A DNA stretch of 47,201 nt from an uncultured Coriobacteriaceae bacterium (GTDB lineage: Bacteria > Actinomycetota > Coriobacteriia > Coriobacteriales > Atopobiaceae), in the NCBI GenBank assembly GCA_900549525.1, contig UWSJ01000002.1:1-47201 (forward strand), written 5' to 3'. The notes below the pieces were generated by a model, which had not been told where the DNA came from, made no database searches, and was given only the letters and a program-made list of their open reading frames with translations. Shown here piece after piece: positions 32,518-40,856 of the stretch (position 1 is the stretch's first letter; each line of letters begins with the position of its first letter). The translations under genes and the position numbers were made by a program.

Positions 32518-33345
32518 TCAGCGATGGGCGGTCACAATCTGGTCAATCACCTGGAGCACGCCACGCTCCTCGTTGCTGGGAGCGATGTAGTCGGCGTACG
32601 GCAGCATAAAGTCGGCGGCATTGGCCATCAGGTAGCCAAAGCCCACCGTCTCGAGCATGTCGGTGTCGTTGCGCTCGTCGCCGAAGGCGGCCATGTCCTC
32701 GACGGGAATGCCCAGCGTCTCGGAAACGCGCCGCATGGCCGCACCCTTGCTCACGCCGAGGGGCGCCACGTCGAGCCACATCTTGTCCGTCACGGCCGCG
32801 GAGTAGCCACCGCCGATGCGCTCGATGTAGGGCGCCGCCTTCTCGTGCGAGTCGTAGCCGGGGTAGTACACCGTGAACTTGTCGGCCGGTAGGTCGAGCG
32901 CGGTGAGGTCGTCGAGGTAGTGACGACGCGTGTAGAACTGCCCGAAGAAGTCGTCATAGAGCTCGCCGTTGTGCTCGAAGTAGCACGCGTCGAGCGCGCA
33001 CACGCTCGCGACGCCACCCAGCTCGTTGGTGATGCGCACCATGCGGCGATACTCCTCCACAGGAAGGTTGGCCTGGAAGAGCAGCTCGCCACGATGGACG
33101 ATGACGCCGCCGTTGTCGCCGATGATGGTCACCTGGGGCGCAAGGTCGCCCAGGAAGTCCCGGATGGTATAGAGGGGACGCCCGCTGGCGATGGCGAAGT
33201 CCACGCCCACCGAGGCGAGCGCCTCGACGCGCTCGGGCAGCCCCTCGGGAAGACTTCCGTCCTCGAGCAGCAGCGAGTGATCCATGTCAGTGGCGACGAG
33301 ACGAACGCGGCCGAGGCCATCAGGCGTGGGTGATGCTTCGAGCAT
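32518..33345 (-). CDS. HAD superfamily hydrolase, Cof/YbiV type
   Basis: This 275-residue HAD phosphatase is of the Cof-like subfamily IIB. Motif I is DMDHSLL (the usual DxDGTLL has Gly-Thr replaced by His-Ser, with both aspartates kept), motif II is 'FAIASGRP', and motif IV is 'AFGDERNDTDML'. These enzymes dephosphorylate sugar phosphates or flavin nucleotides; the substrate is not deducible. The ATG has AGGAG overlapping the end of the topoisomerase gene 12 nt upstream. Confidence 0.9.
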   Translation of the reverse strand: MLEASPTPDGLGRVRLVATDMDHSLLLEDGSLPEGLPERVEALASVGVDFAIASGRPLYTIRDFLGDLAPQVTIIGDNGGVIVHRGELLFQANLPVEEYRRMVRITNELGGVASVCALDACYFEHNGELYDDFFGQFYTRRHYLDDLTALDLPADKFTVYYPGYDSHEKAAPYIERIGGGYSAAVTDKMWLDVAPLGVSKGAAMRRVSETLGIPVEDMAAFGDERNDTDMLETVGFGYLMANAADFMLPYADYIAPSNEERGVLQVIDQIVTAHR

Positions 33346-33357
33346 GCGGGCGGACTC

Positions 33358-35985
33358 CTAGTTCTTCTTGGTGGTCGCGGAGGCGGACGAGCGCTTGGTC
33401 GCTGCCTTCTTCGTTGTGGTCTTCTTGGCGGCGGGCTTCTTACCAGCGGTCTTCTTCGTCGCGGCCTTCGTCGTCTTGGAGGCTGCCGAGGAGGACGCGC
33501 GCGCCGCCGTGCGCGTGACGCGCCCGCGGGCGGGCGTCTTGCGCTCGTTGGTGGGGCAGTCCATGTTGACGCACTTCTTCCACGGGCCGCGCGCCGTCTC
33601 GACGATGATCATGGGTGCGCCGCACTCCGAGCACGTCTCGTCGGTGGCCGTGAGCTTGCCGCGGGCGGGCAGCGGGTAGGACACGCCGCACTCGTCGTAG
33701 TTGGTGCAGCGAATGAAGCGCTTGCCGCTCCGCTCGCTCTTGTGCGCGATGAGCTCGCCGTGACGGCCCGCCTCGGCGCAGACCTTGCACTCCCCCACCT
33801 TGAGGTCGGGCTCGTAGTTGGTGGGGCACTTGGGGTTGATGCAGATCTCGTACGCCTTGGCGCGGAACGGCTTGCACTTGATGCGCGGAGCCCCGCACTC
33901 CGGGCACACGGCCGCCTCGCCCTCGAGCGCCTCGTAGCGCACGCCGCTCGGCAGCGGGTAGGTGACGTCGCAGTCGGGCCAGCCCATGCAGCCCACGAAG
34001 CTGCCGCGCGTCTTGGCGCTGGACTTGACCACGAGGTCCTTGCCGCACTTGGGGCAGCTCCCCACGCGGGCGTCGGCCGTGACGGCGTCGGCGATGGCCT
34101 CACCCAGGTCGTCCTTGTGCTCGATAAGCGCGTCGAGCATGCCCGCGAGCAGCGCCCGGGAGTGATGGACGACCTGGTCCTGGGTGTCGGTGCCCTTGGC
34201 GACCTTCGTCATGTCCTGCTCGAGCTCGCTCGTCATCTCTGGCGTGGTGATGTGCGGCGCGTAGGTGTGCAGCGCGTCGATGATCGCCATGCCCAGCTGG
34301 CTGGGCTCCACCGGGTCGTTCTTGAGGTACTTCACCGTGTAGAGACGCTCGATGATGCTGGCGCGGGTCGACTTGGTGCCGAGGCCGCGCTTCTCCATCT
34401 CCTGGATGAGCTTGCCCTGGCTGTAGCGCGCGGGCGGCTCGGTCTGCTTGGCCGTGAGCTCAAGCTGGGAGACATCCACGACGTCGCCCTCGGAAAGCGA
34501 CGGCAGCTGCTCGTCGCGCTTGAGCCCGTAGGGGTAGATGGCACGGAACCCCGGCACCTTGAGGACGTCGCCGGAAGCGTTGAAAGGCTCGCCGGAAACG
34601 TCGATCTGGAGCTTGGTGCCCTCGATGACGGCCGGGTCGGAGAGGGTGGCGAGGAAGCGCCTGGCCACGAGGTTGTAGAGCTTCCACTCCGCGGGCTGGA
34701 GCTTCGACGGGTCGCCCACGCCCGTGGGATAGATGGGCGGGTGGTCGGTGTCGAACTGCTTGCCGCGCGTGGCGTGCAGCTCAGAGCGGCTCGTGAGCTC
34801 GCGCACGTAGGGGGCGTACTGCGGCACGCCGGCGAGCATCTTGGCCGTGGCCCGCAGGTCGAGCGAGTCCGGGTAGACAGTGTTGTCGACGCGCGGGTAG
34901 GAGATGAGGCCGTCCATGTAGAGGCTCTCGGCGAGGCGCATGGTACGCGCCGGCGAGAGGCCCTCGGCTGCGGCCGCGGCTTGGAGGCTCGTGGTGTTGA
35001 ACGGCGCAGGCGGGCGCTGGGTGCGGCTCTTCTTCGTGACGGAGGTCACGGCACCGGCGCTGGCGTCCTTCACGTGCGAGAACGCGGCGTCGGCCTCGAC
35101 CTTGTCGGTGAAACGGCCCTTGGCGTGGCCGATCTTGAACGAGCTGCCCTCGGGGGCGCCCTGCTCGCGCGCGAGACCGCCGATGACCCAGTAGTCCTCC
35201 GGGACGAAGGCGAGTCGCTCGCGCTCGCGCTCCACCACGAGGGCGAGGGTGGGCGTCTGCACACGACCGGCGCTGCGCACGTTGCCAAAGCCGCCGAAGC
35301 GCGCCATCGTGAGGTAGCGCGTGAGGGCGGCGCCCCAGATGAGGTCGATGTACTGGCGCGACTCGCCGGCGTCGGCAAGGTCCTGGTCGAGGCTCACGAG
35401 GTTGGCGAAGGCGTGGTCGATCTCGCCCCTCGTGTAGGCCGAGTAGCGGGCGCGCGTGGTGGGCACGCCGGGGTTCACCTCGAGCACCTGCGCCAGGGCG
35501 TCCGAGCCGATGAGCTCGCCCTCGCGGTCGAAGTCGGTGCCGATGACGACCGAGTCGGCCTTCTTGGCGAGGTTCTTGAGGGCGCGGATGATGCCCTTCT
35601 CGGCGGGGAGCTTCTCGATGGGCGCCCACACGAGGTAGGGCAGGCTCGGAACCTTCCAGCCCTTGATGTCGACGCCGTCCTCGAGGAACGGCTTCTTCTT
35701 CTTGAACGGGGGACGCGGCAGGCCGTCGGGGACGTCGGCGGGAAGCACCTCCCCCTCCTCCGACACGGCGTACCAGCCCTGCTTGGTGTCGAACTTGAGC
35801 TCGGAGGGGAAGTCCGGTGCCAAGATGTGGCCACGCAGGCCAATGGTCACCCATTCCTCGCCATCACGCGTGAAGCGATACACCGGGGTGTCGTAGACCT
35901 TGTCCTTCTTGGGCTTGCCAGCCTCGGACAGAAGGGCGGCGATCTTCTCGGCCGCGTCGTTTTTCTCGGTGATGACGAGTTTCAA
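33358..35985 (-). CDS. topA: DNA topoisomerase I, archaeal-type (type IA)
   Basis: This 875-residue type IA topoisomerase relaxes negative supercoils. The TOPRIM acidic motif GTDFDREGELIG (149-160) and active-site tyrosine Tyr363 in 'GLISYPRVDNTVYP' are clear. The N-terminus 'MKLVITEKNDAAEKIAALLSE' followed by 'GLRGHILAPDFPSE', and the PRVDN form of the active site, resemble archaeal topoisomerase I rather than the usual bacterial form (YxRTDS). The C-terminus has four Cys4-type zinc ribbons (~680-830), then a Lys/Ala/Thr-rich tail of about 50 residues. It starts with TTG behind GAGGAG, 12 nt after tatC. Confidence 0.93.
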   Translation of the reverse strand: MKLVITEKNDAAEKIAALLSEAGKPKKDKVYDTPVYRFTRDGEEWVTIGLRGHILAPDFPSELKFDTKQGWYAVSEEGEVLPADVPDGLPRPPFKKKKPFLEDGVDIKGWKVPSLPYLVWAPIEKLPAEKGIIRALKNLAKKADSVVIGTDFDREGELIGSDALAQVLEVNPGVPTTRARYSAYTRGEIDHAFANLVSLDQDLADAGESRQYIDLIWGAALTRYLTMARFGGFGNVRSAGRVQTPTLALVVERERERLAFVPEDYWVIGGLAREQGAPEGSSFKIGHAKGRFTDKVEADAAFSHVKDASAGAVTSVTKKSRTQRPPAPFNTTSLQAAAAAEGLSPARTMRLAESLYMDGLISYPRVDNTVYPDSLDLRATAKMLAGVPQYAPYVRELTSRSELHATRGKQFDTDHPPIYPTGVGDPSKLQPAEWKLYNLVARRFLATLSDPAVIEGTKLQIDVSGEPFNASGDVLKVPGFRAIYPYGLKRDEQLPSLSEGDVVDVSQLELTAKQTEPPARYSQGKLIQEMEKRGLGTKSTRASIIERLYTVKYLKNDPVEPSQLGMAIIDALHTYAPHITTPEMTSELEQDMTKVAKGTDTQDQVVHHSRALLAGMLDALIEHKDDLGEAIADAVTADARVGSCPKCGKDLVVKSSAKTRGSFVGCMGWPDCDVTYPLPSGVRYEALEGEAAVCPECGAPRIKCKPFRAKAYEICINPKCPTNYEPDLKVGECKVCAEAGRHGELIAHKSERSGKRFIRCTNYDECGVSYPLPARGKLTATDETCSECGAPMIIVETARGPWKKCVNMDCPTNERKTPARGRVTRTAARASSSAASKTTKAATKKTAGKKPAAKKTTTKKAATKRSSASATTKKN

Positions 35986-35997
35986 CGGTGCTCCTCG

Positions 35998-36807
35998 CTA
36001 GTCTTCCTTGTTGAGCTTGTACTCCTGGTACTCCTCGCGCGTCCACTTGAGCGACTCCTTGCCGTCGCGGGCGATAAGCACGCGGCGCGCGAACATGAGG
36101 GAGAGCTCGTAGAGCACGACGACGGCCCCGAACATGAGGAACATGGTGACGGGGCTGGCGTCCGGCGTGACCATGGCGCTGCCCACGAGCAGGCCCACGT
36201 AGATGCCGCGCCACTGCTCGCGGAGGGTCTTGTAGGGCACCAGGTGGAAGATCGAGAGGTAGAAGATCACGAGCGGCAGCTCGAACGTGACGCCAAAGCC
36301 CAGCTCGAGCAGGATGATGAGGTTCACGTAGTCAGCCGCGTCGGAGAAGATCGTGGCGAAGTCGCTGATCTGCGAGAGCATCCAGCCGAAGGTGGCCTGC
36401 AGGATGACGAGGTAGCAGAACGCCATGCCGAAGAAGAACAGGAAGACGAGGGCCGCCACCGTGGGCATGACCCACTTCTGCTCCTTGGGCGTGAGTGCTG
36501 GCAGGAAGAAGCCGAGCGTCTGGAAGATGATCATGGGGCAGCACACGATCACCGCGAAGAAGGCCGAGATCTTGAAGCGCAGCGTGAAGCCGCCGAGCGC
36601 CGACGTCACGTAGAGCATGGCCTCGCCCGTGTAGGGGTCCTTGGGAAGGAACTCACGGATGGGGTCGATGAGGATCTGGATGAGCATGGGGGATGCCGCG
36701 TAGATGATCACCGTGGTGACGAGCACGCAGGCGACGATGATGGTGAGGCGGCGGCGCAGCTCGGAGAGGTGGTCGAGCAGCGGCATCTTAGCTGGTCCGA
36801 CGGGCAT
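35998..36807 (-). CDS. tatC: Sec-independent protein translocase TatC
   Basis: This 269-residue TatC is the receptor of the twin-arginine translocase. The N-terminal 'MPLLDHLSELRRRLTI' block is the hallmark and helps recognise twin-arginine signals; about six transmembrane helices follow. The ATG at 36807 overlaps the tatA stop by one base (TAATG) with GAGGAGG inside tatA. A second ATG 7 codons on (MPLLDHL) is closer to the usual TatC start. No TatB is encoded here, so a two-component TatA-TatC system is likely. A possible client, the nan binding protein, is encoded in the same window. Confidence 0.95.
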   Translation of the reverse strand: MPVGPAKMPLLDHLSELRRRLTIIVACVLVTTVIIYAASPMLIQILIDPIREFLPKDPYTGEAMLYVTSALGGFTLRFKISAFFAVIVCCPMIIFQTLGFFLPALTPKEQKWVMPTVAALVFLFFFGMAFCYLVILQATFGWMLSQISDFATIFSDAADYVNLIILLELGFGVTFELPLVIFYLSIFHLVPYKTLREQWRGIYVGLLVGSAMVTPDASPVTMFLMFGAVVVLYELSLMFARRVLIARDGKESLKWTREEYQEYKLNKED

Positions 36808-37436
36808 TAGCGGTCCTCCTCGTCGCTCGTCTCGGGTAGGTCCGCATCGAGGTCGCTGTCGGCGTCCGTGTCGGTGTCGAGGTCGCTGTCGGCGTCATCG
36901 TCGTCGAGGTCATCGTCATCGTCGAGACCGTAGAGCGAGACGGCCGAGGCAGGGGCAGGCTTCTCGGACTCCGGGGCCACGGCGGGCTCGGACGCGGGAG
37001 CGTCGGCGTCCTCGTCTGCGACCGAGGCGCCGGCCTGCGACGACGCGGGCTTGCTCTCCGCCGGCTTCCCTGCGTCGACGGCACTGGCACCTGCCACCGT
37101 GGCCTTCTCGGCCGCCGCGGCCTTCTCCTTGGCGAGGCGCGCACGACGCTCGGCGAAGGTCTCGGTGGGCTTGGCCTTCGCGACCTCCTCCTCCGACAAG
37201 TCCGCGTCCTCCTCGCGCGCCTTGGCGGCCTCCTTGCCCTTGGGCGTGTCGGCGACGTTCTGGATGGGGTCGATGATCTCGGACTGGACCACCTTGGTCA
37301 CGCCCTCCTGCGCGGTGCGGAACTGGCGCAGGGCACGGCCGATGGTGCGGCCCATGCCGGGCAGCTTGTCCGGGCCGAACAGCAAAAACGCAAATATGAT
37401 GATGAGAAAGAGCTCTTGGTCTCCGATGCCGAACAC
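36807..37436 (-). CDS. tatA: TatA-type twin-arginine translocase subunit with long acidic tail
   Basis: This 209-residue TatA family protein has a single N-terminal helix 'ELFLIIIFAFLLFGPDKLPGMGR', where the FGPDKLP hinge is diagnostic, followed by an amphipathic helix. TatA proteins are usually 60-100 residues; here a long Ala/Glu/Lys-rich region is followed by about 45 residues dominated by Asp/Ser/Thr (poly-Asp runs and TDTDADSDLD repeats). The start is a GTG at 37436 with GAGGAGG upstream, since the residues before it in the frame are not TatA-like. The tail could modulate assembly or bind cations; that is a guess. Confidence 0.9.
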   Translation of the reverse strand: MFGIGDQELFLIIIFAFLLFGPDKLPGMGRTIGRALRQFRTAQEGVTKVVQSEIIDPIQNVADTPKGKEAAKAREEDADLSEEEVAKAKPTETFAERRARLAKEKAAAAEKATVAGASAVDAGKPAESKPASSQAGASVADEDADAPASEPAVAPESEKPAPASAVSLYGLDDDDDLDDDDADSDLDTDTDADSDLDADLPETSDEEDR

Positions 37437-37533
37437 AAATGCCTCCTCGCGGCCTTCCCCTCGGGCGGGCCGATGCCATTGGCCGCCGGGCACTGGGCCG
37501 CGACGTCTACAAACTGTCTGCACTCCGGGGCGG

Positions 37534-37845
37534 CTAGTCCTCGACGCGCAGCTCCCGCTCCACGCCAAGCAGGCCCAGCACCCGTCGCACGTTCTTCTGC
37601 GGGTGTGTGACCTCGAAGCCGCAACCGGCCTCCTCGGCGTGATGCGAGGCGCCCACGAGCACGCCTATGCCAGTCGAGTCAATATAGCCCACCTCGGCAA
37701 GGTCGACCTCGAGACGGGTCGGTTTTGCCGCGAGGGCCTCGTCGACGGCGCGACGCAGCTCGTCGGCGTTCGAGACGTCCACCTCGCCGGAGACGGAGAC
37801 CTTGCGGCCGTCGTCGACGGAAGTCGTGCTGATAGATAGGTTCAT
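37534..37845 (-). CDS. STAS domain anti-sigma factor antagonist
   Basis: This 103-residue STAS protein is similar to SpoIIAA/RsbV. The phosphorylatable serine is in 'GYIDSTGIGVLVGA'. Such proteins free a sigma factor by binding its anti-sigma factor until a serine kinase phosphorylates them. No kinase/anti-sigma or sigma gene is adjacent in this window, so the partner lies elsewhere. The ATG has AAGGGGAG and follows the TPR gene by 12 nt. Confidence 0.9.
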   Translation of the reverse strand: MNLSISTTSVDDGRKVSVSGEVDVSNADELRRAVDEALAAKPTRLEVDLAEVGYIDSTGIGVLVGASHHAEEAGCGFEVTHPQKNVRRVLGLLGVERELRVED

Positions 37846-37857
37846 GGTCTCCCCTTG

Positions 37858-38739
37858 TTACTCGGAGGGCAGGGTCGTGGCGTCGCGCGTAGCGGCGCTT
37901 GTCGAGGCAGAGCCTGCAGCGAGCGTGCTGAGCCGCTGCGTCACCGTGCTCTGGACGCCATAGACGTCGTCGGGGTCAACCGAGAGCGCTCGGTTGAGGG
38001 CGTCGGTCTCTGCCTGGGTGTCACCCTGGGCCTTGTAGATCGTGGCGAGCTGGGCCCAGGCGGGCGCGTAGGTGCCGTCGGCTTGGGTCACGGCGAGCAG
38101 CGCCGCCTTCGCCCCGTCAACGTCACCCTGGTAGTACTGGCACATCGCGCGGCTTACGCGGGCGGCACTGGAGTCCTCGAGCGCGAGGTAGCTGTCGTAG
38201 TAGCCCATGGCCTTCGTGAGCAGCTCGGAGGCATGGGCGCGCTCGTCGTCGGACGTGGCGTATTTCGTCGCCGCCTGACCCCAGTCTCGATAGTCGTTGG
38301 CGACGTTGATGAGCGACGCGAGGTCGTCCGAATCGTCCTGGAGCTTTGCCTCGAGCGCGTCGACCTTCGCCTGGTAGAAGCTGTCGATCGAGTCCATCTG
38401 CGAGTTCGTCGTGGTGGCGGCCTTGGTCGTCGTCGCAGCGTCGTCCGCGCCGGCGGCCCCGGTCGTCGCGGCAGCGGTAGTAGCGGCGGCCGTCGCGGCA
38501 GCGGCGCTGCGCCGGATGCCCGAGACGATGGAGGAAAGCGAGGGCAGCAGGATGGAGCCCACCATGATGATGGAGCACACAACGACAGCAACGAGCACCA
38601 CGGGGCGGCGGCGGGACGGCGTCACGAGATGCTCGCCCTTCTCGGCATCGTCCTTCTCGGGCGCGTCCTTCTCGACGAGCCCCTTCTTGGGAGCACGCTT
38701 CTTAGTGGTCTTGTCGCCCTTGCCCTGCCCTGAAGCCAT
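37858..38739 (-). CDS. Tetratricopeptide-like membrane protein
   Basis: This 293-residue protein has a Lys/Glu-rich cytoplasmic N-terminus (~1-45), one transmembrane helix 'PVVLVAVVVCSIIMVGSILL' (~46-65), an Ala/Thr-rich low-complexity linker (~75-110) and C-terminal TPR-like helices ('LASLINVANDYRDWGQAATKY', 'YAPAWAQLATIYKAQGDTQAE') at ~130-270. TPR units usually mediate protein-protein contacts, here outside the membrane. It begins the STAS-tat run after a 63-nt gap from the aminotransferase. Function unknown. Confidence 0.82.
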   Translation of the reverse strand: MASGQGKGDKTTKKRAPKKGLVEKDAPEKDDAEKGEHLVTPSRRRPVVLVAVVVCSIIMVGSILLPSLSSIVSGIRRSAAAATAAATTAAATTGAAGADDAATTTKAATTTNSQMDSIDSFYQAKVDALEAKLQDDSDDLASLINVANDYRDWGQAATKYATSDDERAHASELLTKAMGYYDSYLALEDSSAARVSRAMCQYYQGDVDGAKAALLAVTQADGTYAPAWAQLATIYKAQGDTQAETDALNRALSVDPDDVYGVQSTVTQRLSTLAAGSASTSAATRDATTLPSE

Positions 38740-38802
38740 CCGGTCGGTCCCTTCGTCCCTTCAAACGTCACGCCATTCTAGCGCACGGCCCCAACGCGTC
38801 CG

Positions 38803-40095
38803 CTAGCGCCCCGCGCGGGCAAGACGCGCCGACACGAGCCGCACACAGGCGCAGAAGACGTCGAGCGCCTGCCCAAGCTCCTCGAGCGAGGGGTAGGACG
38901 GGGCGATGCGGATGTTGGTGTCGTCGGGGTCGTTGCCGTAGGGCCAGGTGGCGCCCGCGCCCGTCATCTTGACGCCGAGCTCCGCGGCAAGCGCCACGAC
39001 AGCCTTCGCCGAGCCCTTGGGACCGTCAAAGGACACGAAGTAGCCGCCGCGGGGGTGGCTCCAGGTGGCGCAGCCCGTCTCGGCGAGGCCCTCGGTAAGC
39101 TTGCGCTCCACGAGATCGAAGCGGGGACGCAGCACGCGGGCCTGCTCCGCCATGTGGGCGCGAACGCCAGCCGCGTCGTGCAGCCAGCGCACGTGCGCGA
39201 GCTGGGCAAGCTTGTCGGAGCACACGCGCTCGATGCCGAAGCCCGCGCGCAGGTCGGCGAGATCTGCCTTGCTGGCGGCCACGCATGCGATGCCGCTGCC
39301 GGGGAAGGTCACCTTGCTCGTCGAGGCGAACTCGTAGACGAGGTCGTCGTTGCCCGCCTCGGCAACCGCGCCGAAAATCTCGAGCAGCTCGTCGGGGGTG
39401 TCGGTGAGCTCGTGGACGATGTAGGCGTTGTCCCAGTAGATGCGGAAGTCGGGTGCGGCGGGCTTGAGGGCGGCAAAACGGCGAACCGTCTCGTCGGAGA
39501 ACGTGACGCCCGTGGGGTTGGAGTACTTGGGAACGCACCAGATACCCTTAACCGTGGGGTCGTTGTTGACGAGCCGCTCCACCTCGTCCATGTCGGGCCC
39601 GGTCTCGGTCATGCGGACGGGTACGTTCTCGAAGCCCACCGACGCGCTCACGGCGAAGTGACGGTCATAGCCAGGCGCGGGGCAGAGGAACTTGAGCGGG
39701 GTGCGCGCGGCCTGAGCCGCCTGGGGCTCAGCGCCTTGGACGCCATGCACCCAGCCGTGCGTCACCACGTCGAACATGATGTTCAGGCTCGAGGAACCGC
39801 CGAGCACCACGTTTTCGGGACTCACGCCCAGGATGTCGGCCATGAGCCTGCGTGCCGAGGGGAGGCCGTCGGGGCAGCCGTAGTTGGAGGCGTCGACGCC
39901 CTCGTCTGCGAGGACCGAGCCGGACGTAAGCGCGTCGAGCATGGGGCGCGAGAGGTCGACCTGCTCGGGAGACGGCTTGCCGCGGGCCATGTCGAGCTTG
40001 AGGTTGAGCGCGCGGAGAGTCTCGACGTCAGCCTCCAGACGCGAGATCTCCTCGTCAAGCTGGGCTGTTGTCATGCTCTCATAGACGTTGGCCAT
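38803..40095 (-). CDS. PLP-dependent aminotransferase (PF12897-type, probably aspartate aminotransferase)
   Basis: This 430-residue fold-type I PLP enzyme matches the PF12897 aminotransferase group, whose characterised actinobacterial members act as aspartate aminotransferases. Motifs are 'ARGKPSPEQVDLSRPMLDAL', 'YGCPDGLPSARRLMADILG', the PLP-Asp/Tyr region 'IYWDNAYIVHEL', and the Schiff-base lysine in 'EFASTSKVTFPGSG'. The ATG at 40095 with AAGGAGGAAG upstream is chosen; the open frame continues 39 codons further without support. Substrate assignment rests on the family only. Confidence 0.88.
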   Translation of the reverse strand: MANVYESMTTAQLDEEISRLEADVETLRALNLKLDMARGKPSPEQVDLSRPMLDALTSGSVLADEGVDASNYGCPDGLPSARRLMADILGVSPENVVLGGSSSLNIMFDVVTHGWVHGVQGAEPQAAQAARTPLKFLCPAPGYDRHFAVSASVGFENVPVRMTETGPDMDEVERLVNNDPTVKGIWCVPKYSNPTGVTFSDETVRRFAALKPAAPDFRIYWDNAYIVHELTDTPDELLEIFGAVAEAGNDDLVYEFASTSKVTFPGSGIACVAASKADLADLRAGFGIERVCSDKLAQLAHVRWLHDAAGVRAHMAEQARVLRPRFDLVERKLTEGLAETGCATWSHPRGGYFVSFDGPKGSAKAVVALAAELGVKMTGAGATWPYGNDPDDTNIRIAPSYPSLEELGQALDVFCACVRLVSARLARAGR

Positions 40096-40235
40096 GCTTC
40101 CTCCTTGGGACGGCCCGCGGGCGGCAGGCGCTTGCTGCGGCACCGCTAGCGCCGGCGATTGTCCGCCGCGAGGCCGCTGTGTTTCTCGAGTATAGACGCG
40201 AAGAGTTTGCAAGGCCCCACGAGCGAGGAGGCTTG

Positions 40236-40265
40236 GTGACGCGGTACGCCGACGCCTGCTACCAT
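40236..40265 (+). promoter_or_regulatory. Candidate promoter for the small plus-strand gene
   Basis: GTGACG (40236-40241) and TACCAT preceded by TGC (40260-40265) are spaced by 18 nt. The ATG at 40272 begins 6 nt after the -10 box, so the mRNA would be leaderless. Confidence 0.4.
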
Positions 40266-40271
40266 GGGTGT

Positions 40272-40532
40272 ATGGAAAAGCCTCCCTACATCCCCAACTC
40301 CGACGAGTTCGGCGAGCTCCAGCGCTTTGTCGACGCGCTCTTCGCGCGCGCCAAACTCGCTGACAATCTCGACGTCCAGGTGCTCGCCGAGACCTATGAC
40401 CTCCCCGCTGACCTCCTCGAGATCGTCGGGATGCTGCCGAGCGGCATCTATGAGCGTTCGCGACTCGTAGATCAGTTCAACTCCGCGCTCGCCGCCCACG
40501 GCTGGACGCAGCGCTTCGGGACGGTGGAGTAG
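40272..40532 (+). CDS. Small conserved-looking hypothetical protein
   Basis: This 86-residue acidic protein begins MEKPPYIPNSDEFGELQRF. It is mainly alpha-helical by inspection, with 'QVLAETYDLPADLLEIVGML' resembling a helix-turn-helix-like segment and 'RSRLVDQFNSALAAHGW' near the end. No signal peptide or membrane helix is visible. I do not recognise the family. The start is uncertain: the ATG at 40272 lacks a Shine-Dalgarno sequence but suits a leaderless start, while a GTG at 40236 is 4 nt after AGGAGG and would add 12 residues. Confidence 0.65.
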   Translation: MEKPPYIPNSDEFGELQRFVDALFARAKLADNLDVQVLAETYDLPADLLEIVGMLPSGIYERSRLVDQFNSALAAHGWTQRFGTVE

Positions 40533-40856
40533 CGCGGGCATATGCGTGCCCGGCGGCATGGGACTCGGAAGGGCGGCTTTCGCGTCCGGCGAGGCTGGCC
40601 CGACGCATGCCAGGATCCCCTTGATTTGCCGTGTCAAAGGAACCGTATTTCAAAAGTGCAGCGATTTTATGGGTTTTCTTGCCACTGTATAAGTAGACGG
40701 CTTCCGAGCACCAAATCTCTGCCGCAAACCCGCAGGTAAACGCATTGTTCTTTTTTTCAGAACGACCGGCTACTCCGCCACTCTCTTAAAAACCCATACA
40801 TTTACTGCACTTTGTGCTTTCGAGCGGCCCCAATGGCTCCATTCCGGCCCCGCAGC
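40533..40856. other. Gene-free region containing an inverted-repeat element
   Basis: No credible gene was seen. The segment from ~40620 to 40815 is A+T rich compared with the surroundings and carries the inverted repeats described separately. Confidence 0.7.
40652..40814. repeat. 163-bp element bounded by 26-bp imperfect inverted repeats
   Basis: The left arm 40652-40677 (AAAAGTGCAG...ATGGGTTTT) and right arm 40789-40814 (AAAACCCAT...CTGCACTTTG) match at 21 of 26 positions as inverted copies. The 111-bp interior is non-coding and includes a T7 run at 40751-40757. It looks like a miniature inverted-repeat element, or a large paired regulatory site. No target duplication was recognised at the ends. 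Confidence 0.65.

Noticed and set aside
33742..36810. Plus-strand open frame of 1022 codons opposite topA and tatC
   Set aside because: Antisense shadow of two clear genes; no ribosome site or family match.
40542..40739. 65-codon plus-strand frame after the small gene
   Set aside because: Runs into the inverted-repeat element, has no family resemblance or ribosome site.
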